Both the position numbers and the translations under genes were made by a program. Source: Rhizobium sp. NLR16a (GTDB lineage Bacteria; Pseudomonadota; Alphaproteobacteria; Rhizobiales; Rhizobiaceae). From it: a stretch of DNA of 64,000 nt. Below, in pieces: positions 44,512 to 53,521 of the stretch (its first letter is position 1; each line of letters starts with the position of its first letter). Where the stretch lies: NCBI RefSeq assembly GCF_017948245.1, contig NZ_CP072865.1, forward strand, positions 3,683,501-3,747,500, given 5' to 3'. Under the pieces are notes generated by a model that did not search any database, was not told the origin of the DNA, and worked only from the letters and a program-made list of their open reading frames with translations.

Positions 44512-46794
44512 ATGCAGAGTTTGGGACAGTTGCAGGAAAGATTGTCCGCCGCCTTCGGCGGAACCGCCGTCAAGCCGCCTCAGGAGCGGACGGAGGAACC
44601 CTCTCCGCGTCCCGGCGTATCGACAGCGCACCCGGGTGCCGCTTCCCTATCAGGGCCTGCAGCGACGCGGCGCATGCTGTTCTACTGGCTGAGCGGCGTC
44701 GGCTTTCTGGCCGCCATGATCCTGACGCTGCTTGCTCATGCCGGCGAGCCGCTGCTCCTTTCGGGCGGTCTTGTTGCTCTCGGCCTTGCCGTCATCGCCT
44801 GTTATGCCGTGCTGATGGTTCGCCGGCAGAGAAGCCGGCAGCCGGCCGGTCGATCCACTCCGAACGGCGATGATGGCGCGAAGCTCTTCGCCGAGGTGCA
44901 TGACGTGCTCGGCGACATCACCCTCACCCGCGCCATGGACCGGCGCATCATCTCGGCCAACGACACGTTTCGCCGTCTGACCGGCCGGCTGCGTCCGGAA
45001 GGGCGGACCTGCGAAGAGATCGGGCTTGCCTTCCGCCCCGGCCCGATCCCGCACTGCTACGACGTCGAGATATCGACGCCGGAAGGCCAGCGCATTTTCC
45101 TCTGGCGCGACGTTGTCACCCGCGATCCGGGCAGCGGGCGCCTACTGCTGCAGAGCGTCGCCCGTGATGTCACGGAGGAGCGGCTCATCGCGCAGAGCCG
45201 CGAGTCGGCCCGCCAGAAAGCCGAGTATAACAGCGCCGCGAAATCGCGGCTGCTTGCAACCGTCAGCCACGAAGTGCGCACGCCGCTTTCCGGCATTCTC
45301 GGCATGACGCATCTGCTCGCGGAAACGCGGCTGACGCAGGAACAGCAGAATTATCTGGCCAACATCCGCCAGTCAGGCCACGCCTTGACGCAGCTCGTCG
45401 AGGATCTGCTCGATTTTTCCACCATCGAGGTCGGCCGATTCGAGCTTCACCCGCGCTCGGAATCGCTGCGGAAGCTTCTGGAAAGCGTCGTCGAAATGCT
45501 CGCTCACCGGGCGCATGAAAAGGGGATCGAGATCGGCGCTACCGTGTCATCAGACGTTCCGGAGAAAATGAACTTCGATGCGGCGCGGCTGCGCCAGGTT
45601 CTGTTCAACGTCATCGGCAATGCCGTCAAATTCACCCAGGCTGGGGGCGTTTTCATCCGCGTATCGCTCGATGCCCGCAACCTCCTGATCACCGTCACCG
45701 ACACCGGTCCGGGCATGACGGCGGAGGAGCAGGCGCGCGTCTTCGGCGAGTTCGAACAGGGTGGAAACGTTGCCGACAAGAGCGGCGGCACTGGGCTCGG
45801 CCTTGCCATCTCAGCCCGCATCATGCGCGAATTCGACGGCGCCCTGACGGTCACCAGCGAAAAGGGCAAAGGCAGCACGTTCACCATCCGCTTCCCCATC
45901 GAACTCGACAGCGAGCGATCCGAGCGGCGAAACACGCTGCTTGCCGGCAACAGCGTCGTGCTGCTGGCGCCGGCGGGGGCCGCCCGCTCCGCCATTGCCG
46001 AAACGATCACCGCGCTCGGCGGGATCTGCCATCTGGTCGACACCGGCGAGGCTGCGCGCGCGAGGCTGCTCGGAATGGCGAGCGGCGGCCGCCGGCCGAC
46101 CGATATCATCGTCGATCATCGTATGTCGGCGGAATTTTCAGCGCATCTCGCCGATCGCGCCGAGATCGCTGCCCTCGGCCTGCGCAAAGTCCTGCTCGTC
46201 AATCCGGAAGAGCGCAGCGCCCATCCGCTCGACCTGTTCGACGCCTGGCTCATCCGGCCGCTGCGCGAACAGTCGCTGATCGATGTGCTGCGCGGGCGCA
46301 TGCGCGGCATGGAGAAGCGCGACGCGCTGAACGACAACCAGCCGGGTTTCGGCCTGCCGATGGCCGAGACCGTGGTTGCCGCACACGGGCTGCGCATCCT
46401 GCTCGGAGAGGACGATCCGATCAATGCTATGCTGGTGCGCGTCATGCTCGAAAAGGGCGGACACAAGGTGCACCATGTCGAGGATTTCGAGACGCTTCTC
46501 GATTGCGCCCTCGGCGAGGCGAACGCTCGGCCCGACATCATCATCAGCGATCTATCGATGCCCGGCGGCAACGGCATCGACATGCTGGGACGCCTGCGCG
46601 GCCACGAAAGGCGACTCGATCTCGACCCGGTGCCGGTGATCGTGCTCACCGCCGACAAGAGCGACGAGTCGCGCCGCCAGGTCTTGCTCAATGGCGCCAA
46701 CCGCGTCATGGTAAAGCCGGTCGACCCGGTGCGGCTGCTGACGGAAGTTCAGGCGGTCGCCGCTCTTTCCGCCCGCCGGGCAGAGGCGCGATAG
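44512..46794 (+). CDS. Hybrid sensor histidine kinase with two receiver domains, one degenerate
   Basis: This 760-residue hybrid kinase has two membrane helices near 50-105 and a PAS-like region (about 130-220). The HisKA domain carries SHEVRTPLSGILG, with His near 253, and the HATPase DTGPGMTAEEQ and GGTGLGLAIS. After that, residues about 480-590 form a receiver-like fold lacking the acidic pocket and phosphoacceptor Asp. Residues about 628-745 form an intact receiver (LLGEDDPINAMLV, ISDLSMPGGNGI, VKPVD). No Hpt protein or response regulator is adjacent. The signal is unknown. Confidence 0.9.
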   Translation: MQSLGQLQERLSAAFGGTAVKPPQERTEEPSPRPGVSTAHPGAASLSGPAATRRMLFYWLSGVGFLAAMILTLLAHAGEPLLLSGGLVALGLAVIACYAVLMVRRQRSRQPAGRSTPNGDDGAKLFAEVHDVLGDITLTRAMDRRIISANDTFRRLTGRLRPEGRTCEEIGLAFRPGPIPHCYDVEISTPEGQRIFLWRDVVTRDPGSGRLLLQSVARDVTEERLIAQSRESARQKAEYNSAAKSRLLATVSHEVRTPLSGILGMTHLLAETRLTQEQQNYLANIRQSGHALTQLVEDLLDFSTIEVGRFELHPRSESLRKLLESVVEMLAHRAHEKGIEIGATVSSDVPEKMNFDAARLRQVLFNVIGNAVKFTQAGGVFIRVSLDARNLLITVTDTGPGMTAEEQARVFGEFEQGGNVADKSGGTGLGLAISARIMREFDGALTVTSEKGKGSTFTIRFPIELDSERSERRNTLLAGNSVVLLAPAGAARSAIAETITALGGICHLVDTGEAARARLLGMASGGRRPTDIIVDHRMSAEFSAHLADRAEIAALGLRKVLLVNPEERSAHPLDLFDAWLIRPLREQSLIDVLRGRMRGMEKRDALNDNQPGFGLPMAETVVAAHGLRILLGEDDPINAMLVRVMLEKGGHKVHHVEDFETLLDCALGEANARPDIIISDLSMPGGNGIDMLGRLRGHERRLDLDPVPVIVLTADKSDESRRQVLLNGANRVMVKPVDPVRLLTEVQAVAALSARRAEAR

Positions 46795-46904
46795 GTCACT
46801 GGATTGACTGCGCGCGCTGCTTGCGCCGGGAAATTCAATATGTCACTTTCCTGTCGTACAGAAGTGTTTTATGGCGTCGATAAGCCGGCAACGGGAGAAT
46901 CGCC

Positions 46905-47780
46905 ATGTCCTCCATCGACATCCTGAATCACGACGTTACCGCGGAGGCTGCACGGCCGTCGGCGGCTGCGCAGAAAGACGGCGACATCCTCGGCCGGATC
47001 GGCAATCTCGAAACCCGCCTTGCCCGCACGGCACGTGAGATCGATGCGGCCCAGGCCGTGCGCTACCGCGTCTTCGTCGACGAGATGAAGGCGCAGCTGC
47101 CGCCGGAAGCCATGCGTCGCGAACGCGATTTCGATGCCTATGACGCTTTCTGCGACCATCTTCTCGTTCTCGACCGCTCGCTCGAGGGTGATCCGGAAGA
47201 CCAGATCGTCGGCACCTATCGGCTGCTGCGCCAGGACGTCGCCATCGCCAATGGCGGTTTCTATTCGGCTTCCGAATTCGAAATCGAGAGCCTCCTCGTC
47301 AAGCATCCGGACAAGCGTTTCATGGAACTCGGACGCTCCTGTGTGCTGCCGGAATACCGCACCAAACGCACGGTCGAGCTTCTCTGGCAGGGCAACTGGG
47401 CTTATGCGCTGAAGCACGGCATGAGCGCGATGTTCGGCTGCGCCTCGTTTCCCGGCGTCTATCTCGAAAGCCACGCGCTGGCGCTGTCCTTCCTCTACCA
47501 CAATGTGCTGGCGAAGGACGAGTGGGCCATCGGCGCACTGCCGCATCTCGCCCGCACCATGGACCTGATGCCGGCCGAGGCCGTCAACCCGAAACGGGCG
47601 CTGATGGCCCTGCCGCCGCTGATCAAGGGCTATCTGCGTCTCGGCGCGATGGTCGGCTCCAGCGCGGTCATCGACCATGCCTTCAACACGACCGACGTGC
47701 TGATCGTGCTGCCGATCTCCAGCATTTCCGACCGCTACCTGAACTACTACGGCGCCGACGCCGGCCGCTTCGCAAGCTGA
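46905..47780 (+). CDS. olsB: Ornithine N-acyltransferase OlsB (3-hydroxyacyl-ACP dependent)
   Basis: This 291-residue GNAT-fold acyltransferase (Acetyltransf_5 / hemolysin-like) shows AVRYRVFVDEMKAQLPPEAM, FDAYDAFCDHLLVLD, FMELGRSCVLPEYRTKRTVE and FGCASFPGVYLESHALAL. OlsB adds a 3-hydroxyacyl chain to ornithine, giving lyso-ornithine lipid, a phosphorus-free membrane lipid used under phosphate starvation. The neighbouring malic-enzyme and mutS genes recall the S. meliloti olsB locus. A RIME-like repeat lies after the stop. Confidence 0.85.
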   Translation: MSSIDILNHDVTAEAARPSAAAQKDGDILGRIGNLETRLARTAREIDAAQAVRYRVFVDEMKAQLPPEAMRRERDFDAYDAFCDHLLVLDRSLEGDPEDQIVGTYRLLRQDVAIANGGFYSASEFEIESLLVKHPDKRFMELGRSCVLPEYRTKRTVELLWQGNWAYALKHGMSAMFGCASFPGVYLESHALALSFLYHNVLAKDEWAIGALPHLARTMDLMPAEAVNPKRALMALPPLIKGYLRLGAMVGSSAVIDHAFNTTDVLIVLPISSISDRYLNYYGADAGRFAS

Positions 47781-47826
47781 TCGCTTCGTCGCACTGACGT
47801 CTGGTAGGCTCAATGGCTGCCCCACT

Positions 47827-47928
47827 CTAACCCTCTCCCCGTAATGACGGGGAGAGTGGACGTACCCTATGATAGACCTGCGAGGAACTGAGAGGTCGCG
47901 GCACGGTGCCGGCAGGCGGTTGAGGGGC
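47827..47928 (-). repeat. RIME-like intergenic palindromic repeat, copy 2
   Basis: This is a reverse-oriented relative of the element at 1831-1973. It contains the perfect stem CTCTCCCCGT / ACGGGGAGAG (47833-47842, 47847-47856) and, at the other end, GGTGCCGGCAGGCGGTTGAGG. It lies between the convergent olsB and malic-enzyme genes and may help end both transcripts. Confidence 0.65.
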
Positions 47929-47981
47929 CGATTCGCCGAACTCCCCGGTCACTGAATAGCTCGCTGTGCGAGCAGATGGCC

Positions 47982-50264
47982 TTATGATCCGCCATAGGCG
48001 GCAATCGCCGCCATGTTGACGATGTCGCTGTCCTTGGCGCCCATCGAGGTGATCTGCACCGGCTTGTCGAGGCCGACGAGGATCGGGCCGATCACGGTGG
48101 AGCCACCGAGTTCCTGCAGCATCTTCGTCGAGATCGAGGCCGAGTGGAAGGCCGGCATGACGAGGACATTGGCGGGGCCGGAGAGCCGGCAGAACGGATA
48201 TTGCTCCATCACCTTGCGGTTCAGCGCCACATCGGCCGCCATCTCGCCGTCATATTCGAAATCGACGCGCCGCCGGTCAAGGATCTTCACCGCTTCGCGC
48301 ACCCGCTCGGACCGTTCGCCGGAGGGATGGCCGAAGGTGGAATAGGCAAGCAAGGCGACGCGCGGCTGATAACCCATGCGCCGTGCGAGACCGGCGGCCT
48401 CTTCGGCGATATCGGCAAGCTCTTCGGACGTCGGCATATCATGCACGGCCGTATCGGCGACGAAGACGGTGCGGCCGCGGCAGAGCGCCAGCGACACGCC
48501 GATGACACGGTGGCCGGGCTTCTCGTCGATGCAGCGGCGTATATCCTCGAGCGCGGTGGAATAGTTGCGGGTGATGCCCGTCACCATGCCGTCGGCGTCG
48601 CCGAGCGCCACCATGGTGGCGGCGAAGTGGTTGCGGTCATTGTGGATCAGGCGCTGAGCATCGCGATGGAGATAACCGCGCCGCTGCAGCCGGGCATAGA
48701 GATAATCGATATAGGCCTCGACGCGGGTCGAGATACGGGCGTTGACGATCTCAAGGCCCGGCCGGTTGAGATCGATGCCGGCGCGCTCCGCCGTCGCCCG
48801 GATCAGGTCCTCGCGGCCGAGCAGGATGGCGGTGCCGAGCTGCTGGTTGGCGTAGGACATGGCGGCGCGCAGGACCTGTTCTTCTTCGGCCTCGGCAAAG
48901 ACGATCCGCTTCGGGCGGCGGCGGACACGTTCGTAGAGGCTGGCAAGCGTCGAGGCGATCGGATCGCGGCGCGCCGAGAGCTCGCGGGCGTAGCCGGCCA
49001 TGTCGGTGATCACCTTGCGGGCGACGCCGCTTTCGATCGCGGCCTCAGCGACCGCCACCGGGATTGCCGAGATCAGGCGCGGATCGAAGGGAACGGGAAT
49101 GATGTATTGCGGCCCGAAACGTGGGCGGTTGCCCTGGTAGGCGGCGACGACATCATCGGGCACGTCCTCACGGGCAAGGTTTGCCAGCGCCTTGACGGCG
49201 GCGATCTTCATCGCGTCGTTGATGGTGGAGGCGCGCACATCGAGGGCGCCGCGGAAGATATAGGGAAAACCGAGGACGTTGTTGACCTGGTTCGGATAAT
49301 CGGAACGCCCCGTCGCCATGATGGCGTCGTCGCGGATGCGGGCGACCTCCTCCGGGGTGATCTCGGGATCGGGATTGGCCATGGCGAAGATGATCGGCCG
49401 ATCGGCCATCGAGCGGATCATCTCGGCCGAGAAGGCGCCTTTCTGCGACAGACCGAAAATGACGTCGGCGCCGTTCATCGCCTCTTTCAGCGTGCGCGCG
49501 TCAGTCGTTGCCGCATGCGCCGATTTCCACTGGTTCATGCCCTCGGTGCGGCCCTGATAGATGACGCCCTTGGTATCGCAAAGGATGACGTTTTCGGGTG
49601 CAAAACCCATCGCCTTGATGAGCTCGACGCAGGCGATCGCCGCAGCGCCGGCGCCGTTGCAGACGAGCTTCGTCGTCTTCAGGTCGCGGCCGGTCAGTTC
49701 GAGCGCGTTGATCAGGCCGGCGGCGGCGATGATCGCGGTGCCATGCTGGTCGTCGTGGAAGACGGGAATGTCCATCAGCTCGCGCAGCCGGCTCTCGATG
49801 ACGAAGCAATCCGGCGCCTTGATATCCTCGAGATTGATGCCGCCGAAGGAGGGGCCGAGGAAGCGCACGCAGTTGATGAACTCGTCGACATTTTCCGTAT
49901 CGATCTCGAGGTCGATGGAATCGACATCGGCGAAGCGTTTGAACAGCACAGACTTGCCTTCCATGACCGGCTTGGAGGCAAGCGCGCCGAGGTTGCCGAG
50001 GCCGAGGATCGCCGTCCCGTTCGATATGACGGCGACCATATTGCCGCGTGCGGTATAGTCATAGGCGGTCTGCGGATCGGCGGCGATCGCCTTGACCGGG
50101 ACGGCGACGCCCGGGGAATAGGCGAGCGAGAGATCGCGTTGCGTTGCCATGGGCTTGGTCGGGTTGATCTCCAGCTTGCCGGGGCGGCCCATGGCGTGAA
50201 AATCAAGCGCCTCCTGATCGGTCACCGAGGTCACCGGTCGGTCCTTCTTGTCGATATCGGGCAT
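47982..50264 (-). CDS. tme: NADP-dependent malic enzyme with phosphotransacetylase-like domain
   Basis: This 760-residue enzyme decarboxylates malate to pyruvate. The N-terminal malic domain (about 1-430) shows SLAYSPGVAVPVKAIA, LGLGNLGALASKPVMEGKSV, FHDDQHGTAIIAAAGLINAL and the nucleotide site VCNGAGAAAIACVELI. The C-terminal third (about 440-760) resembles phosphotransacetylase but lacks that activity in studied homologues. Rhizobia have two such enzymes, NAD-type dme and NADP-type tme. I prefer tme from the olsB-tme-mutS order known in S. meliloti, but cofactor preference is not visible. Confidence 0.85.
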   Translation of the reverse strand: MPDIDKKDRPVTSVTDQEALDFHAMGRPGKLEINPTKPMATQRDLSLAYSPGVAVPVKAIAADPQTAYDYTARGNMVAVISNGTAILGLGNLGALASKPVMEGKSVLFKRFADVDSIDLEIDTENVDEFINCVRFLGPSFGGINLEDIKAPDCFVIESRLRELMDIPVFHDDQHGTAIIAAAGLINALELTGRDLKTTKLVCNGAGAAAIACVELIKAMGFAPENVILCDTKGVIYQGRTEGMNQWKSAHAATTDARTLKEAMNGADVIFGLSQKGAFSAEMIRSMADRPIIFAMANPDPEITPEEVARIRDDAIMATGRSDYPNQVNNVLGFPYIFRGALDVRASTINDAMKIAAVKALANLAREDVPDDVVAAYQGNRPRFGPQYIIPVPFDPRLISAIPVAVAEAAIESGVARKVITDMAGYARELSARRDPIASTLASLYERVRRRPKRIVFAEAEEEQVLRAAMSYANQQLGTAILLGREDLIRATAERAGIDLNRPGLEIVNARISTRVEAYIDYLYARLQRRGYLHRDAQRLIHNDRNHFAATMVALGDADGMVTGITRNYSTALEDIRRCIDEKPGHRVIGVSLALCRGRTVFVADTAVHDMPTSEELADIAEEAAGLARRMGYQPRVALLAYSTFGHPSGERSERVREAVKILDRRRVDFEYDGEMAADVALNRKVMEQYPFCRLSGPANVLVMPAFHSASISTKMLQELGGSTVIGPILVGLDKPVQITSMGAKDSDIVNMAAIAAYGGS

Positions 50265-50377
50265 AAATCCTCCAACGTCCTGTGGGCGACGCTTCGCTCT
50301 TCCTCAAATGCAGTTGTCATCTATAGCGGCGCGCGGATAGGGTTGGCACCTGTTTTTTTGGGAAAAACTGCACCTCC

Positions 50378-53104
50378 GTGAACGCACGTATAGACATTGG
50401 GAATGAAGCCTTTTCGGCTGCCGAGCTCGCCACGGCGGAAAGCCGCGCCTCGGCGACGCCGATGATGGAGCAATATATCGAGATCAAGGCGAACAATCCG
50501 GGTTCGCTGCTGTTCTATCGCATGGGCGATTTCTACGAACTGTTCTTCGAGGATGCGCTGGAAGCCTCCCGCGCGCTCGGCATCACGCTGACGAAGCGCG
50601 GCCAGCACATGGGTCAGGATATCCCGATGTGCGGCGTGCCGGTGCATGCGGCCGACGACTATCTGCAGAAGCTGATTTCGCTCGGCTTCCGCGTCGCCGT
50701 CTGCGAACAGATCGAGGATCCGGCCGAGGCCAAGAAACGCGGCGCCAAATCGGTCGTCAAACGCGACGTGATCCGTCTCGTCACGCCCGGCACGATCACC
50801 GAGGAGAAGCTGCTCTCGCCTTCGGAATCGAACTATCTGATGGCGCTTGCCCGCATCCGCGGCGGCGGCGAACCGCAGCTGGCGCTCGCCTGGATCGATA
50901 TTTCCACAGGCGTCTTCCGGCTTGCCGAGACGGAAAGCGCGCGGCTGCTGGCCGACATCCTGCGCATCGATCCGCGCGAATTGATCCTGCCCGACACGAT
51001 CTTCCACGATGCCGAGCTCAAGCCGGTCTTCGACGTGCTTGGCCGCACGGCGGTTCCACAGCCTTCCGTGCTCTTCGACAGCGCCAGCGCCGAAGGCCGG
51101 ATCGCGCGCTATTTCGGCGTCTCGACCCTCGACGGCTTCGGCAGCTTCTCGCGCGCCGAGCTGGCGGCGGCCGCAGCCGCCGTCGCCTATGTCGAGAAGA
51201 CGCAGATCGCCGAACGGCCGCCGCTTGGCAGGCCGGAGCGGGAAAGTGCCGCGTCGACGCTCTTCATCGACCCGGCCACCCGCGCCAACCTGGAGCTTGC
51301 CCGAACGCTCTCCGGAGATCGCAATGGTTCGCTGCTGAAGGCGATCGATCGCACCGTCACCGGCGGCGGCGCGCGACTTCTCGCCGAACGGCTGATGTCG
51401 CCGCTCACCGACCCCGCCCGCATCAATGCGCGGCTCGATTCGATCGGCTTCCTGATCGAAGAGCCCGCGCTCTGCGGCAAGCTCCGCGACACGCTGAAAC
51501 ATGTGCCCGACATGCCGCGCGCGCTCTCCCGCCTGGCGCTCGACCGCGGCGGACCGCGCGATCTGTGGGCAATTCGCCAGGGCCTGCAAGCGGCCGGCGG
51601 ACTTGCCGATCTGCTTGCAAGCGCGATGCTGCCGGAAGAGCTTGATCAAGCGCTCTCCGGGCTGCAAGCCCTTCCGGCGGGCCTCGAAACCCTGCTTGCC
51701 GAGACGCTCGCCGATGAATTGCCGCTGTTGAAACGCGATGGCGGTTTCCTGCGCGACGGCGCCAGCGCCGAGCTTGACGAGGTCCGGGCGCTGCGCGATC
51801 AGTCGCGCCGCGTCATCGCCGGGCTGCAATTGCAATATGCCGAAGAAACCGGCATCCGGTCGCTGAAGATCAAGCACAACAATATCCTCGGCTATTTCAT
51901 CGAGGTGACCGCCGGCAACGCAGCTCCGATGACGGACACGGCCGAAGCGAAGGCCCGCTTCATCCATCGCCAGACGATGGCAAGCGCCATGCGATTCACC
52001 ACGACCGAACTTGCCGATCTCGAAAGCCGCATCGCCAACGCAGCCGACCGGGCGCTCGCGATCGAACTCGAAGCCTTCGACAGGATGACGGCGGCCGTCG
52101 TGGCGCAGGCCGAAGCGATCAAGGCGGGCGCGCGGGCGCTTGCGGTGATCGACGTCGCCGCAGGCCTGGCGCTGCTCACCGAAGAGCAGGCCTATTGCCG
52201 GCCGCAGGTCGACGGCTCGAAGATGTTTGCGATCGAGGGCGGGCGCCATCCGGTCGTCGAACAGGCGCTGCGCCGCCAGGCGGGCGGCCCCTTCGTCGCC
52301 AACAATTGCGATCTGTCGCCGAAAACGGGCGACAAGGACGGGGCGATTTGGCTGCTCACCGGCCCGAATATGGGCGGTAAATCGACGTTCCTGCGTCAGA
52401 ACGCGTTGATTGCGATCCTGGCGCAGATGGGTTCCTTCGTGCCGGCGACATCGGCCCATATCGGCATCGTCGACCGGCTGTTCTCCCGCGTCGGCGCCTC
52501 CGACGATCTGGCGCGCGGGCGCTCGACCTTCATGGTCGAGATGGTGGAAACGGCTGCTATCCTCAACCAGGCGAGCGACCGCTCGCTCGTGATCCTCGAC
52601 GAGATCGGCCGTGGCACCGCCACTTTCGACGGGCTGTCGATCGCCTGGGCCGCCGTCGAGCACCTGCATGAGGCCAATCGCTGCCGCGGCCTCTTCGCCA
52701 CGCATTTCCATGAGTTGACCGTGCTGTCGGAAAAGCTTGGCCGGCTATCGAACGCGACGATGCGTGTCAAGGAATGGGACGGCGACGTGATCTTCCTGCA
52801 CGAGGTCGGGCCGGGTGCCGCCGACCGCTCCTACGGCATCCAGGTCGCTAGGCTTGCCGGACTACCGGCCTCGGTCGTGTCGCGGGCCCGCGACGTGCTC
52901 ACCCGCCTCGAAGATGCCGACCGCAAGAACCCGGCGAGCCAGCTGATCGACGACCTGCCGCTCTTCCAGGTGGCGGTGCGCCGCGAGGACACTGCCCGCG
53001 GCCCCTCCAAGGTCGAGGAGACGCTGAAGGCGATGAGCCTCGACGACATGACGCCGCGCGAGGCGCTTGATGCGCTTTACGATCTCAAGAAAAAGCTGAA
53101 ATAG
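50378..53104 (+). CDS. mutS: DNA mismatch repair protein MutS
   Basis: This 908-residue mismatch-recognition ATPase has an N-terminal domain with [15 protein letters not shown] (about 46-60, Phe-Tyr-Glu mismatch-binding signature). Connector, lever and clamp regions follow. Walker A is [13 protein letters not shown] (about 662), Walker [15 protein letters not shown] (about 741), and the helix-turn-helix is near the C-terminus. The start is GTG at 50378, without a convincing ribosome site. It is divergent from tme, and a small gene follows after 11 bases. Confidence 0.97.
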   Translation: MNARIDIGNEAFSAAELATAESRASATPMMEQYIEIKANNPGSLLFYRMGDFYELFFEDALEASRALGITLTKRGQHMGQDIPMCGVPVHAADDYLQKLISLGFRVAVCEQIEDPAEAKKRGAKSVVKRDVIRLVTPGTITEEKLLSPSESNYLMALARIRGGGEPQLALAWIDISTGVFRLAETESARLLADILRIDPRELILPDTIFHDAELKPVFDVLGRTAVPQPSVLFDSASAEGRIARYFGVSTLDGFGSFSRAELAAAAAAVAYVEKTQIAERPPLGRPERESAASTLFIDPATRANLELARTLSGDRNGSLLKAIDRTVTGGGARLLAERLMSPLTDPARINARLDSIGFLIEEPALCGKLRDTLKHVPDMPRALSRLALDRGGPRDLWAIRQGLQAAGGLADLLASAMLPEELDQALSGLQALPAGLETLLAETLADELPLLKRDGGFLRDGASAELDEVRALRDQSRRVIAGLQLQYAEETGIRSLKIKHNNILGYFIEVTAGNAAPMTDTAEAKARFIHRQTMASAMRFTTTELADLESRIANAADRALAIELEAFDRMTAAVVAQAEAIKAGARALAVIDVAAGLALLTEEQAYCRPQVDGSKMFAIEGGRHPVVEQALRRQAGGPFVANNCDLSPKTGDKDGAIWLLTGPNMGGKSTFLRQNALIAILAQMGSFVPATSAHIGIVDRLFSRVGASDDLARGRSTFMVEMVETAAILNQASDRSLVILDEIGRGTATFDGLSIAWAAVEHLHEANRCRGLFATHFHELTVLSEKLGRLSNATMRVKEWDGDVIFLHEVGPGAADRSYGIQVARLAGLPASVVSRARDVLTRLEDADRKNPASQLIDDLPLFQVAVRREDTARGPSKVEETLKAMSLDDMTPREALDALYDLKKKLK

Positions 53105-53115
53105 GAGCGCAGCCG

Positions 53116-53391
53116 ATGTTCATGGCGAAGCTGGTCCGCGAAACCGAGCGCCTCTCGCTCATCTGCTCCATGCTCGACACGATGCGGCGCGCCGACAAAG
53201 ACCGCAACGCGCGCGGCTGGACATCGCCGATCGGCCTGCTGAAAATCACCCGCTCCTGCGCTATGATCTCTGAACTTGGAACGTCGATCGCTAAGGCGGG
53301 CTACCGCGAGTGCGACAGGGCGACGCTCGAGGAGATCCAGCGCGAGACCCGGCAGGTGCTGTATTCGCTGCATGCGCAGATCGCAGACTAG
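53116..53391 (+). CDS. Small conserved-looking protein downstream of mutS
   Basis: This 91-residue soluble helical protein begins MFMAKLVRETERLSLICSML and contains DKDRNARGWTSPIGLLKITR and LEEIQRETRQVLYSLHAQ. It has no signal peptide or recognised domain. The start is 11 bases after the mutS stop, with AGGAG close by, so it should be made from the mutS transcript. I do not recognise its function. Confidence 0.65.
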   Translation: MFMAKLVRETERLSLICSMLDTMRRADKDRNARGWTSPIGLLKITRSCAMISELGTSIAKAGYRECDRATLEEIQRETRQVLYSLHAQIAD

Positions 53392-53521
53392 GCTTTAGGG
53401 AAAGGCCGCCGCTTGCGGCAAAGCGTCCCGCATCGCAGCATGGCAACACCATTTCGCCAAATTTAAAGGTTCTTGCAATATGAAGGCCCGTGTCAATCGC
53501 CGGGCAAAGAGGTTATAGCGC

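Noticed and set aside
48144..50381. Long plus-strand open frame opposite the malic-enzyme gene
   Set aside because: A shadow of the malic enzyme reading frame. No recognisable domain and no ribosome site.
50321..52711. Long minus-strand open frame opposite mutS
   Set aside because: A shadow frame of mutS, low-complexity and Arg/Glu/Gly-rich, with no recognisable motif.
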